Translations under genes and position numbers: made by a program
Assembly: GCA_004292955.1 (NCBI GenBank)
Contig: RDXX01000040.1
Coordinates: 43,139 to 107,138, forward strand
From: Oscillatoriales cyanobacterium
GTDB lineage: Bacteria; Cyanobacteriota; Cyanobacteriia; Cyanobacteriales; Microcoleaceae
Reading direction: 5' to 3'
Length of the DNA stretch: 64,000 nucleotides
Shown: positions 44,801 to 53,972 of the stretch, in pieces
Layout of the letters: each line of letters starts with the position of its first letter
Numbering within the stretch: the first letter of the stretch is position 1
Notes under the pieces: generated by a model
What the model saw: the letters and a program-made list of their open reading frames with translations, nothing else
The model's database searches: none
Told to the model about the DNA's origin: nothing

Positions 44801-46275
44801 TACATTCAATTGCATTTAGTCCAGACGGTAAAACCCTGGCTAGTGGCAGTGAAGATCGAACTGTAAAATTGTGGGATTGCCACACTGGTGAATGCCTCCA
44901 AACTTCGCAAGGTCACGGTGATTGGACACGTTCAGTCGTATTCAGTCCAGACGGTAAGACTCTGGCTAGTGGCAGTGGTGACAAAACTATAAAATTGTGG
45001 GATTGTCACAGCGGTAAATGCCTCCAAACTTGGCAAGGTCACAGCAATTGGGTAAATTCAGTCGCATTTAGTCCAGACGGTAAAACTCTGGCTAGTGGCA
45101 GTGGTGACAAAACTATAAAATTGTGGGATTGCCACAGCGGTGAATGCCTCCAAACTTGGCAAGGTCACAGCAGTTTGGTACGTTTAGTCAGATTTAGTCC
45201 AGACGGTAAAACCCTAGCTAGCGGGAGTGATGACCGAACTGTAAAGTTATGGGATACTCACACGGGTGAATGTCTTCAAACTTGGCGCGGTCACAATAAC
45301 TTTATATTTTCAGTTGCGTTTAGTCCAGACGGTAAAACTCTGACTTGTGGCAGCGAACATCAAACTATATTGTGGGATTGGCACAGCGGTGAATGCCTCA
45401 AAACTTGGCAAGGTCACAGTGATTGGATACGTTCAATTGCATTTAGTCCAGACGGTAAAACCCTGGCTAGTGGCAGTGAAGATCGAACTGTAAAATTGTG
45501 GGATTGCCACAGCCGTCAATGCCTCCAAACTTGGCAAGGTCACAGTAATTTAGTAAGCTCAGTTGCATTTAGTCCAAACGGTAAAATGCTAGCCAGTGGA
45601 AGTAATGACCGAACTATAAAGTTGTGGGATTGCCACAGCGGTGAATGCCTGAAAACTTGGCAAGGTCACAGCAATTGGATAAACTCAGTCGCATTTAGTC
45701 CAGACGGTAAAACTCTGGCTAGTGCCAGTAGTGACCGAACTATAAAATTGTGGGATTGCCAAAGTGGTGAATGCCTCCAGACTTGGCAAAGTCACAACGA
45801 TTGGGTATCTTCAGTCGCATTTAGTCCAGACAGTAAAACTCTGGCTAGTAGCAGTGGAGACAAAACTGTAAAGTTGTGGGATTGCCAAAGCGGTGAATGT
45901 CTTCAAACATGGCAAGATCACAGCAGTTTGACACGTTCAGTTGCATTTAGTTCAGACGGTAAAAACCTAGCTAGTGGCAGTAATGACCGAACTGTAAAAT
46001 TGTGGGATTTCTATAGCGGTAAATGCCTTCAAACTTTTCAAGGTCACAGCGATATGGTAACTTCAGTCGCATTTAATCCAGATAGTCAAACCTTAGCGAG
46101 CGGTAGTGGTGATGGCACAATTAAGCTTTGGGATGTCAAGACTGGTGAGTGCCTCAAAACCCTGATAGCTGAAAGACCTTATGAGGGTATGAATATCACG
46201 GGCGTTACGGGTTTGACGGATGCTGAAAAAGCGACGATCGCATCTTTAGGGGCTGTGTGCGATCCAGATTTGTAG
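41803..46275 (+). CDS. STAND NTPase: nuclease-like + NACHT + pentapeptide + 14 WD40
   Basis: A 1,490-residue multidomain protein. Residues about 1-185 are an unrecognised helical domain. About 195-305 is a restriction-endonuclease-like alpha/beta domain ([34 protein letters not shown]) without a clear E-x-K. The NACHT ATPase has Walker [10 protein letters not shown] (about 379-387) and Walker [12 protein letters not shown] (about 458), followed by [14 protein letters not shown]. About 830-866 are pentapeptide repeats ([17 protein letters not shown]). About 872-1450 are 14 WD40 repeats, enough for two seven-blade propellers, then the family tail [19 protein letters not shown] proteins sense a trigger and activate an effector; antiviral defence is plausible. 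The repeats are nearly identical at DNA level. Confidence 0.93.
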   Translation: MMIPLDPIISAITSIANPIIKDKFQRSETVIKLLKKFNLDPEHPLPDFSSVYAYTLVEYGVGKPKPILQLFREEEIKQAFRQGFDRNSPAIFLTQGEDFLDAYALGDEIKDLGIDIRREFAAFSAVFIAVTKRTRNPKEALTNHQIDSVHKQIVAVQERIDRLPTLEGMRAEMARLAVEINPALPAATETAAKSQGFALAQQMRGWFEILGYDFEPYQVWEDNYFEWIIRIPVRRGRFDRILIRGMAGEAGIQDVGALRQSVKTQKTDEGWLVTARRISKAARKEVDKPENRHLDCYTFDELIDVDADFSGYIDWLENEVKRRQIDGKYVPLGCTKAELDSVNKRQIDASYYGEEDGWIDGYIDLWMDDPAKEHISVLGEFGTGKTWFAFHYAWTALQRYQQAKDRGTQRPRLPLIITLRDYARALNVENVLAGFFFSQHNIRLNSEVFDQLNRMGKLLLIFDGFDEMAAKCDRQQMINNFWELAKVIVPGAKVILTCRTEHFPEAKEGRALLNAELKASTANLSGETPQFEVLELAAFDDEQIRQVLSHQADAETVAQVMNNPQLLDLARRPVMAELILESLPDIQAGKPVDMSRVYLYAVRRKMERDIKAERTFTSLADKLFFLCELSWEMLSTDQMSLNYRLFPDRIRCLFGAVVQAEKDLDHWHYDMMGQTMLIRNAEGDYSPAHRSLLEFFVAYKLAAELGVLPADFAELSQAQLYLDNSVESVNYTWSGYFSRQVDRAGEIVPIPSLKGFVSESLGQLLNSFGREPLTKAVMDLLVPMLSKTEFLGEVKSRLLEILEATKGKTEAEVGYVGGNAATVLVKVDNAALEGRDLSGAVIKGADFSDASLRRVNFAGANLSDCAFTKAFGQVFAVAFSPDGKLLATGGSDGVVRCWEVTSGKELLNCKGHTSSIRSVAFSPNGETLASGSNDRTVKLWDCDTGECLQTLRGHSDQVRSVAFSPYGKMLASGSDDRTIKLWDYHTGECFKTWQGHSDWIHSIAFSPDGKTLASGSEDRTVKLWDCHTGECLQTSQGHGDWTRSVVFSPDGKTLASGSGDKTIKLWDCHSGKCLQTWQGHSNWVNSVAFSPDGKTLASGSGDKTIKLWDCHSGECLQTWQGHSSLVRLVRFSPDGKTLASGSDDRTVKLWDTHTGECLQTWRGHNNFIFSVAFSPDGKTLTCGSEHQTILWDWHSGECLKTWQGHSDWIRSIAFSPDGKTLASGSEDRTVKLWDCHSRQCLQTWQGHSNLVSSVAFSPNGKMLASGSNDRTIKLWDCHSGECLKTWQGHSNWINSVAFSPDGKTLASASSDRTIKLWDCQSGECLQTWQSHNDWVSSVAFSPDSKTLASSSGDKTVKLWDCQSGECLQTWQDHSSLTRSVAFSSDGKNLASGSNDRTVKLWDFYSGKCLQTFQGHSDMVTSVAFNPDSQTLASGSGDGTIKLWDVKTGECLKTLIAERPYEGMNITGVTGLTDAEKATIASLGAVCDPDL
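44418..46160 (+). repeat. 126-bp tandem WD40-coding repeats
   Basis: Fourteen units of about 126 bp encode 42-residue WD40 blades. The core GCATTTAGTCCAGACGGTAA recurs almost unchanged. The unit near 45300-45420 lacks one codon (QTILWDW against RTVKLWD). Such identity suggests recent expansion or ongoing gene conversion. Confidence 0.92.
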
Positions 46276-46339
46276 AGATGCAATAATAAGGGCGATTCCC
46301 TACGGGATAGCTTCGCTTCACGGGCTTATTTGTTGGGTG

Positions 46340-46528
46340 GGGGCGGGTTTAATAGATTGATAGTTTCGATCGGATATCTTGGCGAACCCGCCCCTACAAT
46401 AATTGTGAATTTACCGAACATTTTATGATTTTAAATTCGGGCGATCGAACCATTTTTTACCTAATTATTGTAGGGGCTGGTTCGCCAAGGTTTACGATAC
46501 AATACGATTGATTTCATAAACCCGCCCC
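46340..46528. repeat. Nested inverted repeat (CCCCTACAATAATT family)
   Basis: CTTGGCGAAC...CCCCTACAATAATT (46379-46404) pairs with AATTATTGTAGGGG...GTTCGCCAAG (46463-46489). An outer GGGGCGGGTT (46340 on) pairs with AACCCGCCCC ending about 46528. MITE-like, non-coding. Confidence 0.85.
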
Positions 46529-46557
46529 GGCAGATTTTGGAGGGCGATCGAACTTAA

Positions 46558-46619
46558 AGAAACCGGGTTTTTCGGAGATTTAAGGCTGCGATGGGGATTT
46601 TGCCAAAAACCCGGTTTCT
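46558..46619. repeat. Hairpin repeat (AGAAACCGGGTTTTT)
   Basis: AGAAACCGGGTTTTT (46558-46572) pairs with AAAAACCCGGTTTCT (46605-46619), a 15-bp stem. A fragment of the same family is at about 17817. Confidence 0.85.
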
Positions 46620-46725
46620 ACCTAATTTCATCAACCTGTTCTGGTATAATATTAAGGGCGATCGCACTTATTGGCGATCGAATTCAGTCGGATCGGGCAT
46701 AATATTGCGATCGTGAGTTTTTGCC

Positions 46726-47400
46726 TCAATTGTTTCGTTTCGATGCTTTAACAAACATTTGCCCGCCCAAAAACCCCCACAAAAAAGGCAATTTCAAGTA
46801 CACCTTTAACAACAACGGCGAAGCCGGCCGCCCTTTCGTCGAAAATGGTAAAAACCTCGGTATAATTAGGTCTATTTCAAACCCGACAGTTTGTAAAAGC
46901 TCTTGCAGCGATAAATGGGTAATCGGTAATTGATGGTCGATAAAATCGTAATACTCTTTGAAAGAATATTTAAAATTTGGTTGGATAACTAAGAGAGAAC
47001 CCTCCGGCTTCAGTGCTTCAAAGCAAAATGAGATAATTTGGATAAGTTCTTCTTTGCTGCGGAGATGTTCAAAAAAGTTTGAGATAAAGATGCGATCGAA
47101 CTGTTGGCTAAAAGAAGTATGCTTGTCTAAATTAAGCACATCAATATTCAGCACCTTGACATCAGCATCAGCAAATAACTTGGAATCGGGATTCAGGTCA
47201 ATTAAACATTTTTCGCCCGCCCGAATTTGATTGATAAACTCGCAGTAACCGCCGCCAATATCTAAAACTGCCGATTCTGGAGGAACATAATCTTGTAAAA
47301 ATTCGTCAATTAAAACTTTCCAAAGTGCCACCTTGGCTTGCATCTGTCGGGAATCAAATCGGTTTGCATACAATTTTTTGAGATATGTGTCAGTTTTCAT
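46726..47400 (-). CDS. Class I SAM methyltransferase
   Basis: A 224-residue methyltransferase: motif I SAVLDIGGGYCEFINQI (about 43-59), acidic ribose-binding CLIDLNPDSK, motif II/III NIDVLNLDKH, FDRIFISNFFEHLRSKEEL and LKPEGSLLVIQPNFKYS. FEHL and the LKPEG strand resemble UbiE/sugar-modifying methyltransferases. The start is set at the ATG at 47400 (MKTDTYLKKLYANRF), the typical beginning for this group; the longer ORF is upstream noise. Divergent from rfbC by 50 bp, so probably part of the rhamnose/glycan locus. Confidence 0.88.
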   Translation of the reverse strand: MKTDTYLKKLYANRFDSRQMQAKVALWKVLIDEFLQDYVPPESAVLDIGGGYCEFINQIRAGEKCLIDLNPDSKLFADADVKVLNIDVLNLDKHTSFSQQFDRIFISNFFEHLRSKEELIQIISFCFEALKPEGSLLVIQPNFKYSFKEYYDFIDHQLPITHLSLQELLQTVGFEIDLIIPRFLPFSTKGRPASPLLLKVYLKLPFLWGFLGGQMFVKASKRNN

Positions 47401-47450
47401 AGTAAGATAGCATAGACTGAGTATGAGTTTATCACGCGATACAGCCAACT

Positions 47451-47996
47451 ATGAATGTTATATCTACAGAAATACCGGATGTTCTGATAATTGAGCCTAA
47501 AATTTTCGGAGACGATCGCGGTTTCTTTTTTGAGAGTTTCAATCACCAAGCTTTTGTCGAAAAAACAGGCGTGACGGCAGATTTTGTGCAAGACAATCAT
47601 TCCAAGTCTTCTAAAAATGTGCTGCGCGGTTTGCACTACCAAATGCAGCAGCCTCAAGGTAAATTGCTGCGGGTTGTTGCGGGCGAAATATATGATGTGG
47701 CGGTGGATATTAGAAAAAGTTCGCCGACTTTCGGACAGTGGGTGGGCTGTTTGATTAGTGCTGAAAATAAACGGCAATTTTGGGTGCCGGCGGGATTTGC
47801 TCACGGTTTTTTAGTAGTATCAGACATTGCTGAAGTTTTGTACAAAACTACAGACTACTATGCACCGGGACACGAGCGGTGTATTGTATGGAATGATCCT
47901 GATTTGGCGATCGCCTGGCCGCTAGATGGTGCCGAACCAATTTTATCACCTAAAGACAAAGCCGGACAAACATTGAAAAGAGCTCAAGTGTTTTAG
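47451..47996 (+). CDS. rfbC: dTDP-4-dehydrorhamnose 3,5-epimerase
   Basis: A 181-residue cupin-fold epimerase of the dTDP-L-rhamnose pathway. Signatures are KIFGDDRGFFFESFN, NHSKSSKNVLRGLHYQ (His of the catalytic pair), GEIYDVAVDIRKSSPTFG and FWVPAGFAHGFLVVSD. The C-terminal Tyr is in DYYAPGHERCI. Full length. It is followed after 3 bp by rfbD. The rfbA and rfbB genes of the pathway are not in the window. Confidence 0.96.
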   Translation: MNVISTEIPDVLIIEPKIFGDDRGFFFESFNHQAFVEKTGVTADFVQDNHSKSSKNVLRGLHYQMQQPQGKLLRVVAGEIYDVAVDIRKSSPTFGQWVGCLISAENKRQFWVPAGFAHGFLVVSDIAEVLYKTTDYYAPGHERCIVWNDPDLAIAWPLDGAEPILSPKDKAGQTLKRAQVF

Positions 47997-47999
47997 ATA

Positions 48000-48881
48000 A
48001 TGAAAATTTTACTCGCAGGCGGTAGCGGACAGCTAGCTCAAGAATTACAGCCCATACTATTATCTGTGGGAGAGGTCATTTCAGTCGATCGCACTTCCGT
48101 CGATTTATCCCAACCCGAAACCATCCGTCAAGCAATGGCTGACATTCAACCGGATGTAGTAGTGAATGCCGGCGCTTACACTGCGGTGGACAAAGCCGAA
48201 ACCGAAGCAGACTTAGCCCACGCAGTCAACGGTATCGCACCCGGAATCTTCGCCGAAGAATGCGAGAAACTGGGAGCAAGTTTAATCCACTTTTCCACTG
48301 ATTACGTATTTGACGGTAGCAGTGGTTCTGCCTATCTCGAAACAGATTCTACAAACCCATTGGGAATTTACGGGAAGTCCAAATTAGCAGGCGAGGAAGC
48401 AATTAGAAAAGCGGGAAACCGACATATTATTATTAGAACCGCCTGGGTTTACGGTAACGGCGGCAAAGGCAACTTTGTCAAAACCATGCTGAGATTGGGC
48501 AAAGATAGGGAAGAACTTCGGGTAGTAGCAGATCAGATTGGAAGTCCAACTTCGACGGCAGATTTGGGGGCTGCAACTGCCCAAATCATCCCTCTGCTTG
48601 GGCTAGAAAGTTTTGGGACTTACCAGTATACTAACAGCGGTGTGTGTAGTTGGTACGATTTTGCGATCGCCATTTTTGAAGAAGCAGAGAAACTCGGCTT
48701 TCCCCTCAAAATTAAGCGCGTAATTCCCATCACCACCGCCGAATATCCCACACCCGCAAAACGTCCCGCTTTTTCTGTACTTTCCACAGTAAAAATATCA
48801 GCACTTCTGGGAACCTATCCTCCCCACTGGCGGCAAGGGCTCAGACAAATGCTGGTTAAACAGTTGACAGTTGACAGTTGA
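48000..48881 (+). CDS. rfbD: dTDP-4-dehydrorhamnose reductase
   Basis: A 293-residue NAD(P)H-dependent reductase that completes dTDP-L-rhamnose. Features are GGSGQLAQEL (nucleotide binding), NAGAYTAVDKAETE, FSTDYVFDG and YGKSKLAGEEA (Tyr-x3-Lys), RTAWVYG and GSPTSTADL. ATG lies 3 bp after the rfbC stop. The last six residues (QLTVDS) and the TGA stop are read from a (CAGTTGA)n heptad array, so the C-terminus was probably altered by repeat insertion. Confidence 0.96.
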   Translation: MKILLAGGSGQLAQELQPILLSVGEVISVDRTSVDLSQPETIRQAMADIQPDVVVNAGAYTAVDKAETEADLAHAVNGIAPGIFAEECEKLGASLIHFSTDYVFDGSSGSAYLETDSTNPLGIYGKSKLAGEEAIRKAGNRHIIIRTAWVYGNGGKGNFVKTMLRLGKDREELRVVADQIGSPTSTADLGAATAQIIPLLGLESFGTYQYTNSGVCSWYDFAIAIFEEAEKLGFPLKIKRVIPITTAEYPTPAKRPAFSVLSTVKISALLGTYPPHWRQGLRQMLVKQLTVDS

Positions 48882-48892
48882 CAGTTGACAGA
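48861..48892. repeat. Heptanucleotide array (CAGTTGA)n at the rfbD stop
   Basis: About 4.5 units of CAGTTGA. The array overlaps the end of rfbD and contains its stop codon. Confidence 0.95.
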
Positions 48893-49039
48893 TGTGCGAG
48901 TGACAGATGCCCGAAGTTTTTAAGACGGGATTTAAACCCCGCCTTAAAAACAATTTGCCTTCTAGGTAGGGGCTAACAACCATTAAATAAGTGAAATAAA
49001 TAATTGAGTAAATCTTTAAAAATATCTATCTCCGAATTC

Positions 49040-50848
49040 ATGAAAATCAAGAACCAATATGTTTTAATTATCACCTCAGTTATCGGCATTCTCATACCAG
49101 CGTCATATATTTTGTACTTGATATCCCAAGCGGGAGACTTGTCTAATTTTGATTATTGGTGGATGACTTGGAATTTTTATTCAGTAGACGGTTTCTCTAC
49201 AAATCCTTTTAATTGGATATTTCGGGCGAATGAGCATTTTGTCTTGATTCCGGCGATTATCTATGGCTTGAATATTATTATCACCCAAGGTTCAAATATT
49301 GGTTTATGTTTGATTGCTTGGTTTTTGGCTTGGATTCAGTGCTATGTCTTGATTGCTTTACTACCTTTAAGATTAAGGAATTTTCCACTACAATTTATCT
49401 CAGTCATCCTGTGTATTTCTATTTTTAATTTTACTCCGGCGGCGGCACACAACTGGATGCGGGGATTCAGTGGCGTCCACTGGATTATTGCTAATTTATT
49501 TGTAATTTGTTCGATATTTTGTTTGCAATCCTATGTTAATTTATTATTAAATAGCAGAGAAGCACAACCTTTAGGTATTCATTCTCCGGCAAAGATTGGG
49601 AATGAGGGATGGCAACAAAACAAGTGGGTAATTGGTAGTATTGTTTTTGGGATTTTAGGTTGTATTAGTTACAGCACTCCTTTAGGTTTGTGGCCGATAT
49701 TGTGTGGGGCTGCGATTGTGCTTCGGTTTCCTCGGCGGATAACTTATTTGTATTTTGCTGCTTCGATTGCGGTGATTGGTATTTATTTCTTAACTTACAA
49801 AACTCCGTCCAATCATCCTTCTTTAACTAAAATCAATCCGCTGAAAACTCTCGAATATATTCCGATTTATCTCGGGGGTATTTTTACCGAAAACATTATT
49901 GTTGCGTCAATTATTGGTATAATTGGTTTGATTGCTGTAACGGGTTTTGTGGGTTATTGGCTATTGGTAAAAAAGTCTGTGCAGCTTGGCTATCCTGTAG
50001 GAAATCGCCAAAATTGGCTGCCTTGGCTGTCCATCCAATTGTACACCCTGCAAACGGCTTTAATGGCCGCAGTTAGTCGATCGGGATTTGGAGTCGAACA
50101 GGCTACCGCTTCCCGCTACGCCACACTCCCAGCCTTGTTTTGGATGAGTACAATTATCCTCATAGTGCTTGCGGTACGCGAGTTACAGCCCACACCGAGA
50201 ATCCAAGGACGATGGCTGACACCGCTGTTTGCAGTCGTGATAGCAGCCGTCATTTTAATGTACGGGGTGGGAGGCGAAACTGCAATGGCGATCGCCCGCA
50301 GAGCAACCTATCAACCGCTAGTAGCACTATCATTGCAATTAGGCATCACCGACATCACCCTAATTAAAGAGAGAGTAGGAAACAAACCCGCCGCATTTGT
50401 CGGGTTAATCGATGCCTTAAAAACTAACAACTTAGTACCATTCAATCGAGACATCAAAAAATACAACTTTTGTGCAGCATTAGACACAAAAATCGACCGG
50501 AATTTACTCTCAGCCCCCAAAGACGGAGTACCCGGATATTTTGATACAATCACCAAACTCGCACCAGCCGCCGCCAGAGTAATTGGTTGGGTAGGAGATC
50601 CCGAAAATCATGTAAAATGTATTGTCATTCTCAACCAAGAAAATGTAGTTCGAGGTTTCGCTATGTCAGGATTTCCCCGCCCCGACTTAGTTAACTTATT
50701 TGGGGTAGCCTACGAATCCGCAGCTTGGAGAGGATACATTCAAACATCGCCAACCGATAAATTATTGACAGCCTATGCTTCATTCAAAAACCGCGAAGGT
50801 TGGGTAGCTTTGCGAAACTCCCAAGCGATAGACATCTTGCAAAAATAA
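49040..50848 (+). CDS. Polytopic membrane protein, GT-C-like
   Basis: A protein of about 602 residues with about 11 membrane helices and a C-terminal soluble domain. The first periplasmic loop has acidic/aromatic SNFDYWWMTWNF and FRANEHFVLIPAIIYG, recalling GT-C enzymes. It is a paralogue of the protein at 33539: both have the loop D...W then N-H, the ASRYATL/SSRYTTN motif, and a C-terminal GWVGDPEN/GWVVLPEN domain. Like that protein it is followed by a polyprenyl-phosphate GT2. I use the ATG at 49040; a TTG 12 codons upstream is the alternative, and neither has a clear ribosome site. Confidence 0.72.
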   Translation: MKIKNQYVLIITSVIGILIPASYILYLISQAGDLSNFDYWWMTWNFYSVDGFSTNPFNWIFRANEHFVLIPAIIYGLNIIITQGSNIGLCLIAWFLAWIQCYVLIALLPLRLRNFPLQFISVILCISIFNFTPAAAHNWMRGFSGVHWIIANLFVICSIFCLQSYVNLLLNSREAQPLGIHSPAKIGNEGWQQNKWVIGSIVFGILGCISYSTPLGLWPILCGAAIVLRFPRRITYLYFAASIAVIGIYFLTYKTPSNHPSLTKINPLKTLEYIPIYLGGIFTENIIVASIIGIIGLIAVTGFVGYWLLVKKSVQLGYPVGNRQNWLPWLSIQLYTLQTALMAAVSRSGFGVEQATASRYATLPALFWMSTIILIVLAVRELQPTPRIQGRWLTPLFAVVIAAVILMYGVGGETAMAIARRATYQPLVALSLQLGITDITLIKERVGNKPAAFVGLIDALKTNNLVPFNRDIKKYNFCAALDTKIDRNLLSAPKDGVPGYFDTITKLAPAAARVIGWVGDPENHVKCIVILNQENVVRGFAMSGFPRPDLVNLFGVAYESAAWRGYIQTSPTDKLLTAYASFKNREGWVALRNSQAIDILQK

Positions 50849-50850
50849 TT

Positions 50851-50919
50851 GGGACGATGCTCAAAGCCCATCCCACAATAAAACAAAAAATTGTGGGATG
50901 GGCTTCTAGCCCGTCCCCC
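50851..50919 (+). terminator. REP-like hairpin serving as likely terminator
   Basis: GCCCATCCCACAA and TTGTGGGATGGGC form a perfect 13-bp stem in an extended inverted repeat that begins 3 bp after the stop of the membrane protein gene. It is a member of the GTGGGGTGGGC family. Confidence 0.7.
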
Positions 50920-50980
50920 AAAAATGATTAAAAGGACTTTTGCAATCTTCTCTAATCAATAACACTTACAAAAATCAGCT

Positions 50981-51955
50981 ATGCAAAAAGATCTCAGCTT
51001 TGTAATTCCCGTTCACAATGAAGAAGCAACACTGAAATTACTGTTTGAAAAAATTACCATCGTCATGTCCCAAACAGGAATCGCAAGTTACGAAGTTATT
51101 TTCATAGACGATGGTAGCCGCGATGCTTCTTGGCGAGAAATTGTCGATTTAGCTGTTCAATTTCCCCAACGAATTAAAGCGATAAGAATGCGCCGCAACT
51201 TTGGCAAATCCTCCGCACTTTCAGCAGGATTTCGCAATGCAGCAGGGAAAATTATCTTTACTCTCGATGCAGATTTACAGGATGATCCCGCCGAAATTCC
51301 AAAATTTTTAGATCATCTAGAATTAGGATTTGATTTGGTCTCTGGTTGGCGAAAACAGCGGAATGACCCCCTATCGAAAACCTTGCCTTCGAGGCTGTTT
51401 AATGCAGTTGCGTGTTTGCTGACTGGGGTGAAAATGCACGATATGAATTGTGGTTTCAAGGCTTATCGGCGGGAAGTTTTACACTCAATTAAATTGTACG
51501 GGGAATTGCACCGCTATATTCCAGCATTAGCAAATAATTTAGGTTTTAAAATTGGCGAAGTAGTTGTCGAACACCATCCGCGCAAACATGGCAAATCCAA
51601 TTATGGCTGGGAACGCTACGCGCGGGGATTTATTGATTTGTTGACGGTGTTGGCGACGACGCAATATTTGCACAAACCGGGTCATTTGTTTGGCGGATTG
51701 GGGTTGTGTTTTGGCTTGGTGGGAACTTTTTCGCTGAGTTATTTGATTGTGATTTGGTTTCTGAATTTAGCCGGGATGCACTTTGGGCCGATCGGGAATC
51801 GACCTTTGCTATTTTTTGGGATTTTGTGTACAATTCTGTCGGTGCAGTTGATTTCTTTGGGGATTTTGGCTGAGTTGATTGCGCGGAATGTGGCTGCTGA
51901 TTATGTGGATAAGCAGATTTGCGAAATTATTGATGATTCGGGTTTTGATATTTAA
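50981..51955 (+). CDS. GT2 polyprenyl-phosphate glycosyltransferase with two TMs
   Basis: A 324-residue GT2 of the GtrB/ArnC/DPM type. The catalytic part (about 1-225) has FVIPVHNEEATLKLL, VIFIDDGSRDASW, the DxD region FTLDADLQDDP (about 92-102), NFGKSSALSAGF and MNCGFKAYRREV. Two C-terminal membrane helices follow (about 235-265 and 273-300), as in undecaprenyl-phosphate glycosyltransferases. It should load a sugar onto a lipid carrier for the GT-C-like protein encoded just upstream. Confidence 0.92.
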   Translation: MQKDLSFVIPVHNEEATLKLLFEKITIVMSQTGIASYEVIFIDDGSRDASWREIVDLAVQFPQRIKAIRMRRNFGKSSALSAGFRNAAGKIIFTLDADLQDDPAEIPKFLDHLELGFDLVSGWRKQRNDPLSKTLPSRLFNAVACLLTGVKMHDMNCGFKAYRREVLHSIKLYGELHRYIPALANNLGFKIGEVVVEHHPRKHGKSNYGWERYARGFIDLLTVLATTQYLHKPGHLFGGLGLCFGLVGTFSLSYLIVIWFLNLAGMHFGPIGNRPLLFFGILCTILSVQLISLGILAELIARNVAADYVDKQICEIIDDSGFDI

Positions 51956-51965
51956 CTGTTGATAA

Positions 51966-52130
51966 GATTCGGCGGTTGAAACCGCTTCTATACAAACAAA
52001 GTCGGCGCAACGCCCGACTAAATGAACTGGTAACGAGTAAAATTCTCTCTCTTTTTCTTCAGTCTCGCGTTGCGCGGACTTTGTTTGTATAGCCGCGAAT
52101 TCTATTCGCCGGGAAATTGCGGTTGAAACA
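51966..52130. repeat. MITE-like element, GGTTGAAACCGC family (divergent copy)
   Basis: CGGCGGTTGAAACCGC and CTATACAAACAAAGT at the left pair with ACTTTGTTTGTATAG and GCGGTTGAAAC-type sequence at the right. About 165 bp, with divergent inner sequence. Lies between convergent genes. Confidence 0.8.
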
Positions 52131-52139
52131 CATTTGATA

Positions 52140-53972
52140 TTATCGGATTTTAAAGATTATCCATTTACCTTGTTTATCTACTATTTCTCCTTCAATGTTG
52201 GGATGCCAATCGCTGCGAGTCAGAATATAATCGGCATGATATTTTTGGGCTACTTTGACTAAATCTGTACTGCTGCGACGGCTGAATAAGTCGTTCCCTC
52301 CCCAAATCATTTGCGGATTTAAGGGAACTCCCAAAACAGCTTCCATGCGATTTTGCCACTCTTTGATTCCTGTTTCTGTCAAGGGAAAGTTCTTAAAATT
52401 AACTACTATAGCTCGCTGAGAGTAAAACTGGAAGCTGGTAACTGAAGGTGGAATTAATATGAGTGCATCTTGATTGCTAATTTGCGAAAAGTGTAAAGCT
52501 AATCTGTTTAAGTCGTCGCTGGGAACTACATTAATATTAACTCTTTTTTGAAAGGTTTCTAACATTGGCTTTGGTAAAATTCCTGCTACTCCAAAAACTA
52601 AGATGGCGGTAGTTGCCAAGGCTAAAATATGGGTTACTATTTGTGTGAGTGGTGTAGATATAGATGTTTGTTCTAAAATGAAAGGCAAGGCAAGAATTGA
52701 AAAGAGGATAGGTATGCCAATTAGGCGATTGCCGATTATTTCCCACGAATCAGTCACCGGATATATCAAACTAACAATTAACGTTACTGCTGTAAAAATC
52801 CACAGCAATATATTGTATCTCTTGGGAAATACGTAATTTCTGCTTTGCCAAACTGATAATCCGAGGAAAATTACACCTCGAAAAGGCAAAGTCAGTACAG
52901 ATAGCAGCAACAAGCTAACAGCTATTTTTTTATTTGTGTAAAGCTTCTCGATGGTTAAACTAACAGCAATAAATATAATTAACTGAGCAAATGGAACGGT
53001 TCTCGCCAATTGCAGTTTGGCGATTAAAGCCAGCGGGTAAACTTCTACAAATACGTAGTTTAGGCACAGTGCGAAAATTGACGTGCTAACAATTATGTAA
53101 AAATTAATCTTGTCTTCTTTTTGGAGTAAGTCGGTATTTTTGATGCACAGCAAGCCGCCACTGATGAAACATATAAAGTTGAACCAATTCCCAATAGTCC
53201 AATTTGACGGGAGGATGTGGTGAGGATTGCGGACTTTGGCGTGGATGAATACAAACTCGGCATTGTCGATGGTTTGAGTGCCGGTAGTACCTGTCAATAA
53301 CATGGGTACGTACACTATACTTGACATTGCTGCTAAAAGTGCGATCGCCCAAATCAACGTTTTGAACTGCCGCTCTCTTACAGATTCTATCAGTAAAACC
53401 GGAATCATCATCAATCCCGGCAGCAAACCCACTAAAAATTGCAGCAAACAAGCCAATCCAAAAAAGAAATATCCTGTCAGCCATCTCTGACGCAAACTAA
53501 AATAAATTCCCCAGATTGCGACACCCATTGCGAAGGTACTCGGTACTGATTTTGTGGAAAATATCAGCGTGTTTCCCACATCTGTAAATGATGCGGCTAA
53601 ACACAAGAAACTCATTGCTGCTACTGGCAGTTGTGAATTAGTATATATTCTGATAATTGCCCGACAAGCTAGGATAACTGAACTAAAGGCTAGGAATTGA
53701 TAAATAAAATGTACTAAGGGGATGCTTAACCCTAGGCTTGCTAACAAATAAATGATATGATAATAATAGTATCTCGGATTTAATTTAACCATTTCCTGAA
53801 CGTGATAGTCATTTTTGTAGAGTTCAGGATTGAGCAGCGATTGGATTTGTGGCAATTCGGGAAAGTTGCCTCCTATCGGGAACTTATACCCTACTGCTAT
53901 GAATGAAGCGATGATGATAACAGTATAGAGAGATAGATTAAAATTCCTGTTTGATTTTTCAGTTTTCTGCAT
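52140..53972 (-). CDS. Polytopic membrane protein, GT-C-like, unknown
   Basis: A 610-residue protein with about 12 membrane helices (10-30, then regularly to about 480) and a C-terminal soluble domain (about 490-610). The sequence after helix 1 (PQIQSLLNPELYKNDYHVQEMVKLNPRYYYYHI) and the C-terminal ALILIPPSVTSFQFYSQRAIVVNFKNFPL resemble a family of bacterial membrane proteins of glycan loci. The soluble end reads like a GT-C accessory domain. The exact family cannot be named with certainty. It converges with the GT2 gene and has no near partner on its strand. Confidence 0.65.
   Translation of the reverse strand: MQKTEKSNRNFNLSLYTVIIIASFIAVGYKFPIGGNFPELPQIQSLLNPELYKNDYHVQEMVKLNPRYYYYHIIYLLASLGLSIPLVHFIYQFLAFSSVILACRAIIRIYTNSQLPVAAMSFLCLAASFTDVGNTLIFSTKSVPSTFAMGVAIWGIYFSLRQRWLTGYFFFGLACLLQFLVGLLPGLMMIPVLLIESVRERQFKTLIWAIALLAAMSSIVYVPMLLTGTTGTQTIDNAEFVFIHAKVRNPHHILPSNWTIGNWFNFICFISGGLLCIKNTDLLQKEDKINFYIIVSTSIFALCLNYVFVEVYPLALIAKLQLARTVPFAQLIIFIAVSLTIEKLYTNKKIAVSLLLLSVLTLPFRGVIFLGLSVWQSRNYVFPKRYNILLWIFTAVTLIVSLIYPVTDSWEIIGNRLIGIPILFSILALPFILEQTSISTPLTQIVTHILALATTAILVFGVAGILPKPMLETFQKRVNINVVPSDDLNRLALHFSQISNQDALILIPPSVTSFQFYSQRAIVVNFKNFPLTETGIKEWQNRMEAVLGVPLNPQMIWGGNDLFSRRSSTDLVKVAQKYHADYILTRSDWHPNIEGEIVDKQGKWIIFKIR

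Larger units (their letters stand above)
46276..46725. other. Intergenic region filled with nested inverted repeats
   Basis: No gene. It holds one long nested inverted repeat (46340-46528) and a second hairpin (46558-46619). Confidence 0.7.
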
